Part shown: piece after piece, positions 15,495 to 23,187 of the stretch
How positions within the stretch are numbered: position 1 is the first letter of the stretch
Layout of the letters: each line of letters begins with the position of its first letter
Source: an uncultured Caryophanales bacterium
GTDB taxonomy: Bacteria > Bacillota_I > Bacilli_A > RFN20 > CAG-826
Reading direction: 5' to 3'
DNA: 47,655 nucleotides
NCBI GenBank assembly: GCA_946414655.1
Contig: CAMKPL010000007.1
Coordinates: forward strand, 1 to 47,655
Made by a program: the position numbers and the translations under genes
The notes under the pieces: model-generated
The model's input: the letters and a program-made list of their open reading frames with translations, nothing else
Told to the model about the DNA's origin: nothing
The model's database searches: none

Positions 15495-15726
15495 TCTGTA
15501 ACCTCCTCCCACAGAAAGGACAATACTTGATTTCCTTCTTTTCCTTAACCAGATAGTCATCACCAATCATAACGCACAGTTCAAGCTCGTTATCATCTGT
15601 AATAAATACTGTTACATCAGGGTTGTAATCATGGTCTTTCTTTTCCAAACCAAACATAGCAGGAAGCCATTTGAAGAAAATATCTTTATTCTCTTCCACA
15701 TCACAAAATTCACATTTATTATCCAT
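15487..15726 (-). CDS. Zinc-ribbon small protein
   Basis: 79 residues with CEFC near the N-terminus and CPFC near the C-terminus, forming a likely zinc ribbon around a beta-rich insert. An AGGAGG site precedes the ATG. First gene after the terminator at 15763-15791, so it starts the dense overlapping series. Confidence 0.7.
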   Translation of the reverse strand: MDNKCEFCDVEENKDIFFKWLPAMFGLEKKDHDYNPDVTVFITDDNELELCVMIGDDYLVKEKKEIKYCPFCGRRLQND

Positions 15727-15755
15727 TTTAAAATCCTCCTTTAAATTGTTGATTG

Positions 15756-15791
15756 TTAAAAAGGCACCTAAGAAGGTGGCTCTCAGGTGCC
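15756..15791 (-). terminator. Intrinsic terminator after the acidic membrane protein
   Basis: GGCACCT and AGGTGCC pair (15763-15791) and are followed on the transcript by TTTTTAA. It separates the 16-24 kb membrane block from the 11-15.7 kb overlapping genes. The leader after it ends in ACAATTTAAAGGAGG. Confidence 0.75.
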
Positions 15792-15807
15792 TGTGCCTGA
15801 AAATATC

Positions 15808-16398
15808 TTATTTATGCTTCTTATCAGCGAAATCTCCGGTTACTTCTTCCTCTTCTTCTCCTTCTCCAAGCACATCGCGTTTGTACGACTGCTCAGATAC
15901 GGTAAGTTCGATCTTCAGCTGATCATCGTGATTAACGAAATATAATTCGTCGCCAACCTCATAACTCTGCAGATCCAGATTACCAAAAACAGTACGAGCA
16001 TCGATTTCATCCTCACGTTCGTCTGTAAGCACTCCATCAGTGTAGAGAGTCAGACAAGTTTCCTCATAATCAGAATATCCATCATAAAATTCTGCCTTGT
16101 CGATCTCCTCAATGCCATCAGGAGTTTCTGACGGAGCTTCATCGTCCTCGTCTTCTTCCTCTTCCTCTTCTTCATCATCTTCGTCATCTACCGGATTTAC
16201 TTCTTCAGAAATATCTTCCAAAGCTTCCTCGTAGGTGTTCTTTTCGTCCTCATCATCGGACATATAGAGATCCCGGATAGCCATGATCTCCTTTTCATAT
16301 TCCTTCTCGTAGACGCCCTTCATATATAAATATGTGCCGCCTACACCCAGACCAAGACCTGCTGCAAATGCTACTGCGATTTTCATTGTACTATTCAT
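15808..16398 (-). CDS. Membrane-anchored acidic protein
   Basis: 196 residues. One N-terminal helix (about residues 5-26, Gly-rich) followed by a very acidic linker with runs of Glu and Asp (about 75-95), then a beta-rich C-terminal part. AAAGGAGG precedes the ATG. It is the last gene of the 16-18.9 kb series and ends in a terminator. Likely inner-membrane protein with a cytoplasmic tail; function unknown. Confidence 0.7.
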   Translation of the reverse strand: MNSTMKIAVAFAAGLGLGVGGTYLYMKGVYEKEYEKEIMAIRDLYMSDDEDEKNTYEEALEDISEEVNPVDDEDDEEEEEEEDEDDEAPSETPDGIEEIDKAEFYDGYSDYEETCLTLYTDGVLTDEREDEIDARTVFGNLDLQSYEVGDELYFVNHDDQLKIELTVSEQSYKRDVLGEGEEEEEVTGDFADKKHK

Positions 16399-16401
16399 TG
16401 T

Positions 16402-16515
16402 TTATGCCTCCTTTAAGATTCTGATTGCGGTTACTACATTACATACGATCGTATCTACGATCAGGAATGTAATAATCGGATGAGCCTTCACAAAGCTCCA
16501 TACGTCATCCTTCAT
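16402..16515 (-). CDS. 37-residue single-pass membrane protein
   Basis: AAGGAGG precedes the ATG by seven bases. Residues 8-33 are a hydrophobic helix (HPIITFLIVDTIVCNVVTAI). It lies tightly between the 56-residue gene and the acidic membrane protein. No family recognised. Confidence 0.6.
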   Translation of the reverse strand: MKDDVWSFVKAHPIITFLIVDTIVCNVVTAIRILKEA

Positions 16516-16527
16516 GCTCTCACCTCC

Positions 16528-16698
16528 TTATTTAAATTTGCTGCTCAGCTCGAAGTTGATGCTATAGTCATCAGTTTCTTCTGTACGCTTTTCTTCAGCA
16601 TTCCACCTGGATTTCTGGCTGATAGTCAGGTATTTGATACCTTCTTCTCTCATCAGCTCGATCAGTTTCTCCAGCAGTCTCTTCATTGCGTTACTCAT
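16528..16698 (-). CDS. 56-residue hypothetical protein
   Basis: AGGAGG before the ATG; the start overlaps the end of the cold-shock-domain gene. Lys/Glu-rich helix at the N-terminus, soluble. No family recognised. Confidence 0.6.
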   Translation of the reverse strand: MSNAMKRLLEKLIELMREEGIKYLTISQKSRWNAEEKRTEETDDYSINFELSSKFK

Positions 16699-17026
16699 TG
16701 TCGTTTCCTCCTTTATAAAATTTGTCTTTTTTCTTTACGTATTCAAGTCTCTTGTTTGCAATACTCATATCGTAACCGTTTGAGACAAGAATATCAATGA
16801 ACTGTTGTTCAACATCCTTTTCAACTACAGCCGGCTCTACGTCAACCGCAATTTCGCCTTTCTCATTATGACCAATCTCGAACGATACCATCTGAAGAGG
16901 ATATAACTTCTTGAATTTCTCCTCAGATGATATGCCGGACCAGTGGACGAAATAGTTTTTACCTGTCTCGTCCACAACAAATCCGTATCCGAGGTCCTCT
17001 TTGAACCACTTACAGATTCCCAGCAT
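16691..17026 (-). CDS. Cold-shock-domain protein
   Basis: 111 residues. The N-terminus GICKWFKEDLGYGFVVDETG (residues 3-22) and YFVHWSGI match the RNA/ssDNA-binding cold shock fold, with aromatic residues of the two RNP motifs kept. A helical extension from about residue 75 (VEQQFIDILVSNGYDM) is not part of the bacterial family. It may bind phage mRNA. Between DUF6353-like and small membrane genes. Confidence 0.78.
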   Translation of the reverse strand: MLGICKWFKEDLGYGFVVDETGKNYFVHWSGISSEEKFKKLYPLQMVSFEIGHNEKGEIAVDVEPAVVEKDVEQQFIDILVSNGYDMSIANKRLEYVKKKDKFYKGGNDNE

Positions 17027-17039
17027 ACCTTATTCCTCC

Positions 17040-18047
17040 TTAAACTACACTTAAGTACTTACCACCAACTCTTACTCTGTGAGTTGCGTTTACCAGATTT
17101 ACCATACCCGGAATATTCGGATTGATGCGAACCCAGACTTTGTCCTTTACTCCGCCCATTTCCTTTTCATATAGCTCTTCTTCTCCAGGTCTAGGACCAA
17201 ACCAGGTTTCCGCACGCAGGTTGATAGCACGTTCGTCCGTGTTCTCACGATTCTGAGGATCTCTCAGGAACCATCCGAGCATTCTGATCTCTTTCTGCAG
17301 CAAACCGTGCTCTTCCAGTTTCTTAACCAGCTCAGCACCATAGATGTACTTCAGAATATCATAGTAGTAGATCGGTACACCAGCATGATACTGAACATTC
17401 AACATATCTTCGTAGTCATGCAACTCGCTCAGCAAGATAATCGCATTACCGCCGGCATGTTCATACAGATGACCTCTGTCTACCGTCATTGCATACGGTG
17501 TATTCGGCCACAGATCATCTGTCTCAGATCCTCTGTAGATCTTCTTCTTTTCGCCGGTAGCCTCGTCTTCAACTTCTTCGGCCTCTTCTCCATACAGAGC
17601 ATATCTTCTGCCTTCTTCTCCGTACTTCTTCTCAACATTGTCGAGAACCTTATCGAGAGTCCTAGCAGTAAACTCTGCAAACGCCGCAGCTGCTGCCGCA
17701 TTAGATTTCTGCTTGTTATAACCGCAAGTGTTTGACACAACACCACCGATCATAAGAGTTCCAGGGCCTGCAAAAGTTTTTACAAATGCCTTACCTGTGT
17801 TGAAGTACACTCCACGAATATCTTTCTTTTTGTCTTTCAGAGTGTAGTCCTCATCAATCAGATAAGACTCAATCTCCTCAAGTGCTTCGTTGTGCTCCTC
17901 CATGATACCGGGAACATACTTAGCTGCTCTTACAGCGCCCCAGACGCCACCTGCTACCATACAGATCGTGCCGCCATACGCAGCAATATCCGGACCACAC
18001 TGCTGTAACTTCATTCCCATCTTAGTTATTATTGCCGGTGTATTCAT
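17040..18047 (-). CDS. DUF6353-like membrane protein 1
   Basis: 335 residues. An N-terminal hydrophobic segment (about 15-42) is followed by an acidic region, a second Gly-rich hydrophobic patch (about 95-110) and a long C-terminal part ending in an NPNIPG-containing tail. It resembles the phage family DUF6353 (from memory), whose role is unknown. AAAGGAG precedes the ATG. GC-richer codon use like the virion genes suggests strong expression. Confidence 0.65.
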   Translation of the reverse strand: MNTPAIITKMGMKLQQCGPDIAAYGGTICMVAGGVWGAVRAAKYVPGIMEEHNEALEEIESYLIDEDYTLKDKKKDIRGVYFNTGKAFVKTFAGPGTLMIGGVVSNTCGYNKQKSNAAAAAAFAEFTARTLDKVLDNVEKKYGEEGRRYALYGEEAEEVEDEATGEKKKIYRGSETDDLWPNTPYAMTVDRGHLYEHAGGNAIILLSELHDYEDMLNVQYHAGVPIYYYDILKYIYGAELVKKLEEHGLLQKEIRMLGWFLRDPQNRENTDERAINLRAETWFGPRPGEEELYEKEMGGVKDKVWVRINPNIPGMVNLVNATHRVRVGGKYLSVV

Positions 18048-18248
18048 TTATTTGTCTCCTTTCTTTTTGTAATACTTAACCGAACACACGTCCCATACAC
18101 CAGGTGCGATGTAGGTGAATATCATTTCTTTACCATTTGTAGTTGTGACCAAGAGGGACCGATCAGAGTCCCTCATAGTCTTAAACTTCTCTACACTAAC
18201 ATTTGGCAATGCGATATTCAATTGTTGCAAAATATCATTTGCCGTCAT
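18048..18248 (-). CDS. 66-residue hypothetical protein
   Basis: ATG at 18248 chosen: GGAGG lies six bases upstream, and the longer frame to 18392 is a shadow of the zinc-ribbon gene. Small alpha/beta protein. The first 14 bases overlap the upstream gene; its stop almost touches the DUF6353-like start. Confidence 0.62.
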   Translation of the reverse strand: MTANDILQQLNIALPNVSVEKFKTMRDSDRSLLVTTTNGKEMIFTYIAPGVWDVCSVKYYKKKGDK

Positions 18249-18633
18249 CGGTTTCCTCCGAAGCTTTTCGCTCTGCAAATTCTGCCTGCTCCTGCTCGAG
18301 TTCAGTTTTATTCTCCAGATTCCGATATACAGGCTTTTTTGACTTCTTTTCCTTCGGCTTTGCATCGTGGATACGGATCTTCGAGTTCTCACCTTTCAGA
18401 ATAGCTGTAGCGATCTCACGCATACAATCCGGGCAAATATCCTTTCCATAAGCCTCATGTACGATCTGCTTTTTCTTGTAATCGTAATATGCAAGCTTCA
18501 CATAGTTGATCGGATACTCCTTAACAACCTCTGTTCCGTCTTCAAGAGTCTCAACTACCTGCTCCTTGTAGACATTGTCCGACTCGAAAATCTTAGCGCA
18601 TTTCGGGCACTTGAACATCATTACAACACTCAT
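18235..18633 (-). CDS. Zinc-ribbon protein with Lys/Glu tail
   Basis: 132 residues. CPKC at 9-12 and CPDC at about 68-71 form a probable zinc ribbon around a beta-rich insert; the C-terminal 50 residues are charged helix. AAGGAGG precedes the ATG. No family recognised. Confidence 0.68.
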   Translation of the reverse strand: MSVVMMFKCPKCAKIFESDNVYKEQVVETLEDGTEVVKEYPINYVKLAYYDYKKKQIVHEAYGKDICPDCMREIATAILKGENSKIRIHDAKPKEKKSKKPVYRNLENKTELEQEQAEFAERKASEETDDGK

Positions 18634-18650
18634 TCTTATTTCCTCCTTAG

Positions 18651-18860
18651 TTATGCGGCTCTATGGCCATTTCTCTTGTTCTTCTTGTTTGCAAATTCTC
18701 CAGACTGTCTTGTCTGCTGAAGATACTCGTACCAATGCTGGCTAAAAAAGCTCGGGACAGCTTTGTCATTGTTGCGTCCCTTCTGGTTAACACGGTTGTA
18801 CCCGGCTAACTCCATTCTGTGATGTGCTACACTTCTTCTGAGTGATCTCATTACCGTCAT
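18651..18860 (-). CDS. Basic hypothetical protein
   Basis: 69 residues, rich in Arg, Lys, Asn and His, no membrane segment; may bind nucleic acid. AAAGGAGG precedes the ATG. No family recognised. Confidence 0.6.
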   Translation of the reverse strand: MTVMRSLRRSVAHHRMELAGYNRVNQKGRNNDKAVPSFFSQHWYEYLQQTRQSGEFANKKNKRNGHRAA

Positions 18861-18889
18861 GGCAATTTCCTCCTTTCTTTAGATTGTAA

Positions 18890-18923
18890 AAAAGTTTAGA
18901 GACCAGATTTCTCTGATCTCTAA
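18890..18923 (-). terminator. Terminator of the shared TCAGAGAAATCTGG loop family
   Basis: Arms TTAGAGATCAGA and TCTGGTCTCTAA pair around GAAA, followed by CTTTTTT on the transcript. Near-copies occur at 21401, 22147 and 22669. Confidence 0.8.
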
Positions 18924-18926
18924 ATA

Positions 18927-19088
18927 TCATTTTTGTTTCCTGATTCCCCAGGTTTTGAAGTTTGTCTTCCAGCCTCTGTCAAGCCAGAATTTGATGATTT
19001 CGGCAATCTCTTCAGCAGAGTAGTTTCCTTTCATTACTAACTCTCTGCCGTCAGGATGCTTGAATCTCAATTTGACTCTAGGTTTCAT
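18927..19088 (-). CDS. 53-residue basic protein
   Basis: AAGGAGG eight bases before the ATG. Basic, with AEEIAEIIKFWL in the middle forming an amphipathic helix and a Lys/Trp-rich tail. It sits alone between a promoter-like element and a terminator, so it is a separate transcription unit. No family recognised. Confidence 0.62.
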   Translation of the reverse strand: MKPRVKLRFKHPDGRELVMKGNYSAEEIAEIIKFWLDRGWKTNFKTWGIRKQK

Positions 19089-19104
19089 GCTGTATACCTC
19101 CTTC

Positions 19105-19124
19105 CTACTATAGGAAGTGAAATA
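19105..19124 (-). promoter_or_regulatory. Promoter-like element before the 53-residue gene
   Basis: Transcribed strand TATTTCACTTCCTATAGTAG. The T-tract is shortened but the CAC-N5-TATAGT spacing is kept. Confidence 0.45.
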
Positions 19125-19250
19125 TCAATTCCAGCCTGCCTTACTTGCCTCGTATTCGTCAGCGAGTTTACTCTGTGTTGCATCACTGAGACTCAAATAT
19201 AAATCCCAACTGATCTTATGAATAACTCGCAACCATGTGTCAAAGCGCAT
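19125..19250 (-). CDS. 41-residue hypothetical protein
   Basis: AAGGAGG six bases before the ATG and two bases past the previous stop. Amphipathic, soluble (SWDLYLSLSDATQSKLADEY). No family recognised. Confidence 0.58.
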   Translation of the reverse strand: MRFDTWLRVIHKISWDLYLSLSDATQSKLADEYEASKAGWN

Positions 19251-19259
19251 AATGCCTCC

Positions 19260-19970
19260 TTAATCTGTCTTGATCGGGCCAGGATCAGGCGTACAGATCA
19301 AAAATCCATCTCTCAGCTGTCTTACAGTTGCACCTCTGAGTTCGCCTTTATACCAGCCAATACGCTCGTCCGTAATATTTGCAGTAATGCCTACAAGATC
19401 GTACAGATCAGCTACAGATGCTACACCATAATCGACAGAGATATCAATCAAGTCTTTCAACTTTCTCTCAACATCTGCCTTTCTGATATCATCGCCATTC
19501 TCGTCATAGCGATCGATGAAAATATCTTCCCAATCGCTACCTCTCCTGCGACTATTCTTTTCGCGGTCTCTTTCGCGTCTGTCTCTGTCCCGGTCTCTAT
19601 CTCTATCGCTAGACCTGCGATAATAAGAAGAATAACTTGATCCGCTATTCCTTCTACGCCTGCTATAGTCATCGCGATAGATAATCATGTCCGCAGAGTT
19701 CCTGATAATATCAGACGCTACATCCTTTGCAGTCGGGACAAGGACATCGTTAAATATCCAATCCCAGATCTTGCTGAATGTGGATTTTACTTCAGATTTC
19801 TCCTGCTTCTTAGCAACTCCTGATCCGAATCCACTACTCTTTACTCTAGGAACATGCTTGGCCGGAGACGGTTGCATGCTCTTAGAGCTGTTTGACGGCA
19901 ACTGAGCGTACGGGTTATGTCTTACCGCAAACTCGTCTTCGTCGTCAACAATGTTCTTTTCATCTGCCAT
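19260..19970 (-). CDS. Arg/Asp-repeat protein
   Basis: 236 residues. A low-complexity stretch of Arg-Asp and Arg-Arg dipeptides (about 110-145, DRDRDRDRDRRERDRE) sits between an Ala/Ser/Lys-rich N-terminus and a folded-looking C-terminal third. Such mixed-charge repeats favour self-association or RNA contact. Similar proteins occur in this gut phage neighbourhood (from memory). GGAGG precedes the ATG. Confidence 0.65.
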   Translation of the reverse strand: MADEKNIVDDEDEFAVRHNPYAQLPSNSSKSMQPSPAKHVPRVKSSGFGSGVAKKQEKSEVKSTFSKIWDWIFNDVLVPTAKDVASDIIRNSADMIIYRDDYSRRRRNSGSSYSSYYRRSSDRDRDRDRDRRERDREKNSRRRGSDWEDIFIDRYDENGDDIRKADVERKLKDLIDISVDYGVASVADLYDLVGITANITDERIGWYKGELRGATVRQLRDGFLICTPDPGPIKTD

Positions 19971-19974
19971 GTTA

Positions 19975-20751
19975 TTATACCTCCAATAATTTGATCTTTT
20001 CTACAGCATCAACCCAAATATAAGCCAATACTGCTGCCGGCAAAGCAGAATATCCAACTGCATCGATGATTACATCAGACTTTGACATAGACTTCTTGAA
20101 GAGTTCAGCTGTCTTCTGGTTCTTCCAGGCAGAGTCGTTCAAATATCCATTGATCACACTCTCACGCTCCTTGAGAGCATTCTGGTAATCCCAGTACGTC
20201 TCGGATTCCTTCTCCATGATAGCAAGCTGCTCAGGAGTTCTGCTTGATACAACCTTCTGATTGATCGTGTCATCAAGAAGCTCTCTACGAGAACGCATCA
20301 TGTCATATTTAGACTGTGCTTCTCGTACAGCAGTCTCCAAAGCAACCTTCTGTCCACTATTCTGGACATTGATCGCTACCGCAGAGTCACCAGTTCCTAC
20401 TGCAACCTGAGTGCTGTCAGGCGTGAACTCCTTAAGAGCTTTCTTTGCTGCCTCGAATGCCTTCTTAGCACTTTCTTCGTTGCTCTTAGCAGTTGCATAA
20501 CCCACAGCTACCTTTTCCTGATCACGTACTGCTTTATCTGCCTTACGAACCTTATTAGCTGCTGTTCGTGCATCTTCGTAGATCGCCAGCAGATCGATAC
20601 ACCTTTCGTCATAACTATCAGGTACCATATCCTCTGCCAACTTACGAAGTTCGTCTCCGTTCACCATTACTTTGCCACCTTTCTTGATGACAAAATATCC
20701 AGTAATACCGGTTGCTGCTATAAGTCCTGCTGTTAAAAGTTTATTCTTCAT
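19975..20751 (-). CDS. Membrane-anchored coiled-coil protein
   Basis: 258 residues from ATG at 20751 (GAGGAGG upstream); the longer frame to 20874 is a shadow. One N-terminal helix (residues 4-22) then long Ala/Glu/Lys coiled coil (about 50-215) and a short hydrophobic segment near the C-terminus (SALPAAVLAYIWV). It looks like a rod tethered at both ends. Overlaps the upstream stop. Confidence 0.68.
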   Translation of the reverse strand: MKNKLLTAGLIAATGITGYFVIKKGGKVMVNGDELRKLAEDMVPDSYDERCIDLLAIYEDARTAANKVRKADKAVRDQEKVAVGYATAKSNEESAKKAFEAAKKALKEFTPDSTQVAVGTGDSAVAINVQNSGQKVALETAVREAQSKYDMMRSRRELLDDTINQKVVSSRTPEQLAIMEKESETYWDYQNALKERESVINGYLNDSAWKNQKTAELFKKSMSKSDVIIDAVGYSALPAAVLAYIWVDAVEKIKLLEV

Positions 20752-21115
20752 CTTCTTCGTCCTCCTCTTCGAACTCTTCTTCGGCGACTGCATTCTTAAC
20801 AGCTTCCTTAGCTGCTTTGATCTTTGCCATATTCTTCTTAAATTCTTTGATGAATATAGCTGCGCTTGTTGCATCCTCTACAGTTTCCTCAACATCTTCG
20901 GCTGCTGCCATCATTGCTTCATTTGCAACCCAATGTGCAATACCGAATATTGCTATGGGCTTGAGAAGAGCTTTAGGACCTTTAATTGGAACATCCAGGT
21001 TCTTCAAAGCAATTCCTACGAATGCTGATGCTCCAGCTCCAGCTAATGTACCTGCGATGATTGCCGGTGCACTAAACTCCTGTTCCTGTAACTTCTTGAT
21101 CTTTTTTCCTGCCAT
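20741..21115 (-). CDS. Two-helix membrane protein with acidic tail
   Basis: 124 residues. Hydrophobic stretches at about 17-38 and 48-70, then Lys/Ala helix and a run of Glu/Asp at the C-terminus. AGGAGG precedes the ATG. Function unknown. Confidence 0.65.
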   Translation of the reverse strand: MAGKKIKKLQEQEFSAPAIIAGTLAGAGASAFVGIALKNLDVPIKGPKALLKPIAIFGIAHWVANEAMMAAAEDVEETVEDATSAAIFIKEFKKNMAKIKAAKEAVKNAVAEEEFEEEDEEDEE

Positions 21116-21117
21116 TT

Positions 21118-21363
21118 TTATTTACCTCCTAAAATATAAATTGTACCATTATTGATTATTGTTGGACTGCTTGAAACCGCGTGCACACTCCCCGTGCCTG
21201 TTAAAGTAGCAACTTCCGCAACGAAGATTGCAATTTGAAATGCGCTTGAGATAAGCGACAAGTAGTCTATACTTTTCTCCGTCACATCTTCTTTTAACTT
21301 CTCCGTCGCATCTTTCACAAAATCCTCTGCAACTTCTTTTCTTCGTCTTCTTAGCCATCTCAT
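21118..21363 (-). CDS. Small membrane protein with basic N-terminus
   Basis: 81 residues. Arg/Lys-rich first 13 residues, amphipathic helix, then a hydrophobic segment at about 38-58. The overlapping 69-residue frame on the same strand is a shadow. AGGAGG precedes the ATG. Confidence 0.62.
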   Translation of the reverse strand: MRWLRRRRKEVAEDFVKDATEKLKEDVTEKSIDYLSLISSAFQIAIFVAEVATLTGTGSVHAVSSSPTIINNGTIYILGGK

Positions 21364-21400
21364 AATGACCTCCTATTAATTGTTAATTGTGAAAAGCTTA

Positions 21401-21425
21401 GGAGACCAGAATATCTCTGATCTCC
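21401..21425 (-). terminator. Terminator of the shared loop family
   Basis: GGAGATCAGA and TCTGGTCTCC arms around a 5-base loop, followed by CTTTTCAC. It lies between the 57-residue gene and the 81-residue gene. Confidence 0.65.
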
Positions 21426-21432
21426 CATATGC

Positions 21433-21606
21433 TTAGACTACTGTGATGTAGTCTGTCTTTCTTGTTTCCGGAGTTTTAACATCAATTTCTCCGCCTGCAT
21501 AGTTTGTCTTAGTCAATTCGCTGATGCCATATCCTGCTAATGCAAGACCGACAATCGTGCAAATGAAACCTAAGATTTTCATCTTTTTAGACTTTTTCCG
21601 TTTCAT
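21433..21606 (-). CDS. 57-residue single-pass membrane protein
   Basis: AAAGGAGG before the ATG. Basic N-terminus (KRKKSKKMK) then a hydrophobic helix (residues 10-27) and a polar tail. Positive-inside charge suggests the tail faces outward. No family recognised. Confidence 0.62.
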   Translation of the reverse strand: MKRKKSKKMKILGFICTIVGLALAGYGISELTKTNYAGGEIDVKTPETRKTDYITVV

Positions 21607-21620
21607 GCCTTTTACCTCCT

Positions 21621-21643
21621 TTCATTATAAGACATGAAATATC
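21621..21643 (-). promoter_or_regulatory. Promoter-like element before the 57-residue gene
   Basis: Transcribed strand ATATTTCATGTCTTATAATG; TATAAT intact, T-tract reduced. AAAGGAGG follows immediately, so the leader is very short. Confidence 0.5.
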
Positions 21644-22109
21644 ACAGTTCATTGATACTCTTGATCGCCGCCAGTGTCTCAGGTGACATGTTCAGAATAT
21701 CATAAATTGCATCCGGGTCTGCTCCTGTCTTAGCTGCTGCCACACATGCCTGCATATCTTTCAGCAAACATGTGGCCTCTTCAGCGTTTGAAGTGAGCTC
21801 CAATTTCTTCTCACCAAGGGCACACATTCCCTTGATGATCATCTTTACTACATCTTTATCCGGGCATATACACTGAATATCAAGATTACCAACAAACTTG
21901 CTTGCCTCTATGCCTGCTGCAAAACCAATCTTATGACCTTTCTTGTAGCCAATCTTCTTGCCAATAGCACTACCAAGTGCTGCTGCTACAATAGCCGTTC
22001 CGATCAATGCTACTTCCGGGTTCTCCTTAACGAACTCTTTGATCTTGCCTTTTTTAACAACTTTCATTTCTTCCTCAACTTCCTTTCTGAACTCTTCTGA
22101 GTAACTCAT
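21642..22109 (-). CDS. Single-pass membrane protein
   Basis: 155 residues from ATG at 22109 (AGGAGG upstream). Charged N-terminal helix, a Gly/Ala-rich membrane segment at about 33-65, then a soluble C-terminus with several Cys (CICPD, CALGEK, CLLKDMQAC). No family recognised. Confidence 0.66.
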   Translation of the reverse strand: MSYSEEFRKEVEEEMKVVKKGKIKEFVKENPEVALIGTAIVAAALGSAIGKKIGYKKGHKIGFAAGIEASKFVGNLDIQCICPDKDVVKMIIKGMCALGEKKLELTSNAEEATCLLKDMQACVAAAKTGADPDAIYDILNMSPETLAAIKSINEL

Positions 22110-22146
22110 CTTTCTTTCCTCCTGTTTTATAGTTTGCAAAAACCTT

Positions 22147-22170
22147 GGGAACCAGATTTCTCTGATTCCC
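22147..22170 (-). terminator. Terminator of the shared loop family
   Basis: GGGAATCAGA and TCTGGTTCCC arms around GAAA, followed by AAGGTTTTTGC on the transcript. It lies after the Lys/Ala-rich gene. Confidence 0.78.
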
Positions 22171-22188
22171 ATAGTTTCCTAAATTCTT

Positions 22189-22590
22189 TTAGATCTCTTC
22201 GATCTCGGCTACATCATCTTCCAGCTCTTCGATCTCGTCCGGCTCTTCTGTTGCCTGATTGTCTGTCAGATAGACATTAACCTCTGTCGGTTTCTGGCTG
22301 TAAGCCTGAATGTCCGTTGCTGCCTGATCTGCTGCTCCCTCATTATACTTGGACTTGCCATGTAAAGCAATCGCTCCTGCGATGCCTGCAATCGCTGTCC
22401 CAGCAATAATAAGTTTCTGCTTCAGTGTCAGCTTCTTCTTTTCTTCTACTACAACCTCTTCCTTCTTCGGTTCCTGCTTAACCGCAGGTGCCTTCTTCTT
22501 GACTACCGGCTTCTTCGTTTCCGCTGTCTTAGCGGTCGCTGCCTTCGTTGTCGTTGTTGCTGCTTTCTTTGTTACTTTTGCTGCTGCCAT
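22189..22590 (-). CDS. Lys/Ala-rich membrane protein
   Basis: 133 residues. The first 55 are Lys/Ala/Thr/Pro-rich like a histone H1 tail (AAAKVTKKAATTTTKAAT), then a membrane helix (about 63-80) and an acidic C-terminus. The basic tail could touch DNA or the membrane surface. AAAGGAGG precedes the ATG. Confidence 0.66.
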   Translation of the reverse strand: MAAAKVTKKAATTTTKAATAKTAETKKPVVKKKAPAVKQEPKKEEVVVEEKKKLTLKQKLIIAGTAIAGIAGAIALHGKSKYNEGAADQAATDIQAYSQKPTEVNVYLTDNQATEEPDEIEELEDDVAEIEEI

Positions 22591-22624
22591 TTTTCTTTCC
22601 TCCTTTAGGATATAAATTGTTTAT

Positions 22625-22667
22625 GAGATAGCACTATTACTACCCCTATTATATCGCGTGAAAAAAC
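22625..22667 (-). promoter_or_regulatory. Promoter-like element plus leader hairpin with TAATAGTG loop
   Basis: TTTTTTCACGCGATATAATAG on the transcribed strand (22667-22647), then GGGGTAG-TAATAGTG-CTATCTC, then ATAAACAATT and AAAGGAGG. It follows a terminator T-run directly. Confidence 0.62.
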
Positions 22668-22668
22668 T

Positions 22669-22694
22669 GAGGTACCAGATTTCTCTGATACCTC
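22669..22694 (-). terminator. Terminator of the shared loop family
   Basis: GAGGTATCAGA and TCTGGTACCTC arms around GAAA, followed by AGTTTTTTCAC; the T-run is also the upstream half of the next promoter-like element. Confidence 0.82.
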
Positions 22695-22702
22695 GTAACG
22701 CT

Positions 22703-22930
22703 TCAGATATTATTCATTTCTTCTCTTAAGCGTTTATTAACTTCTTTCATTTTTTCGTTTTGTGAATCGATAAGCTTGTTTTGTTTGTTAATTAGTTCTA
22801 AGCATTTTTCTAATAGGTCGGCTCGTTTATCGAGTTCTTTTCCTTGGGTTTTAACCAATTCAGAATGATCGTATGCTCCGATTCCGTACCCAAACATAAA
22901 AAATACTATTACTAATACAACTTTCTTCAT
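22703..22930 (-). CDS. Single-pass membrane coiled-coil protein
   Basis: 75 residues from ATG at 22930 (AAAGGAG nine bases upstream; an in-frame GTG is three codons earlier). Hydrophobic helix at 1-18, then a Lys/Glu/Gln coiled coil to the end, reminiscent of an Rz-like spanin or tether in shape only. Confidence 0.65.
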   Translation of the reverse strand: MKKVVLVIVFFMFGYGIGAYDHSELVKTQGKELDKRADLLEKCLELINKQNKLIDSQNEKMKEVNKRLREEMNNI

Positions 22931-22947
22931 GCTTTTCACCTCCTTTC

Positions 22948-22964
22948 ATTATAAGAGATGAAAA
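22948..22964 (-). promoter_or_regulatory. Promoter-like element
   Basis: Transcribed strand TTTTCATCTCTTATAATG with AAAGGAGG right after. Confidence 0.48.
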
Positions 22965-22966
22965 TA

Positions 22967-23164
22967 TCAACCCTCCTCTTTCGGCTTCATATTACCAAGC
23001 TCGTCAAACATATCCTTTGCAAGCTTCTGGCTCAATATAGCACGCTTGGTATCCTCATCAAAATGGTTGATTGATGAATTGACCTGCTCAATGGATAACT
23101 CAGATACAATCTCTGTTGCCGTCCGTACACAGTTCAAATATACTTCATTAGTTATTTCCTGCAT
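22967..23164 (-). CDS. 65-residue hypothetical protein
   Basis: AGGAGG six bases before the ATG. Helical, acidic, soluble. It follows a hairpin at 23188-23215. No family recognised. Confidence 0.6.
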   Translation of the reverse strand: MQEITNEVYLNCVRTATEIVSELSIEQVNSSINHFDEDTKRAILSQKLAKDMFDELGNMKPKEEG

Positions 23165-23187
23165 ATTATCCTCCTAAAATGTTTCTT

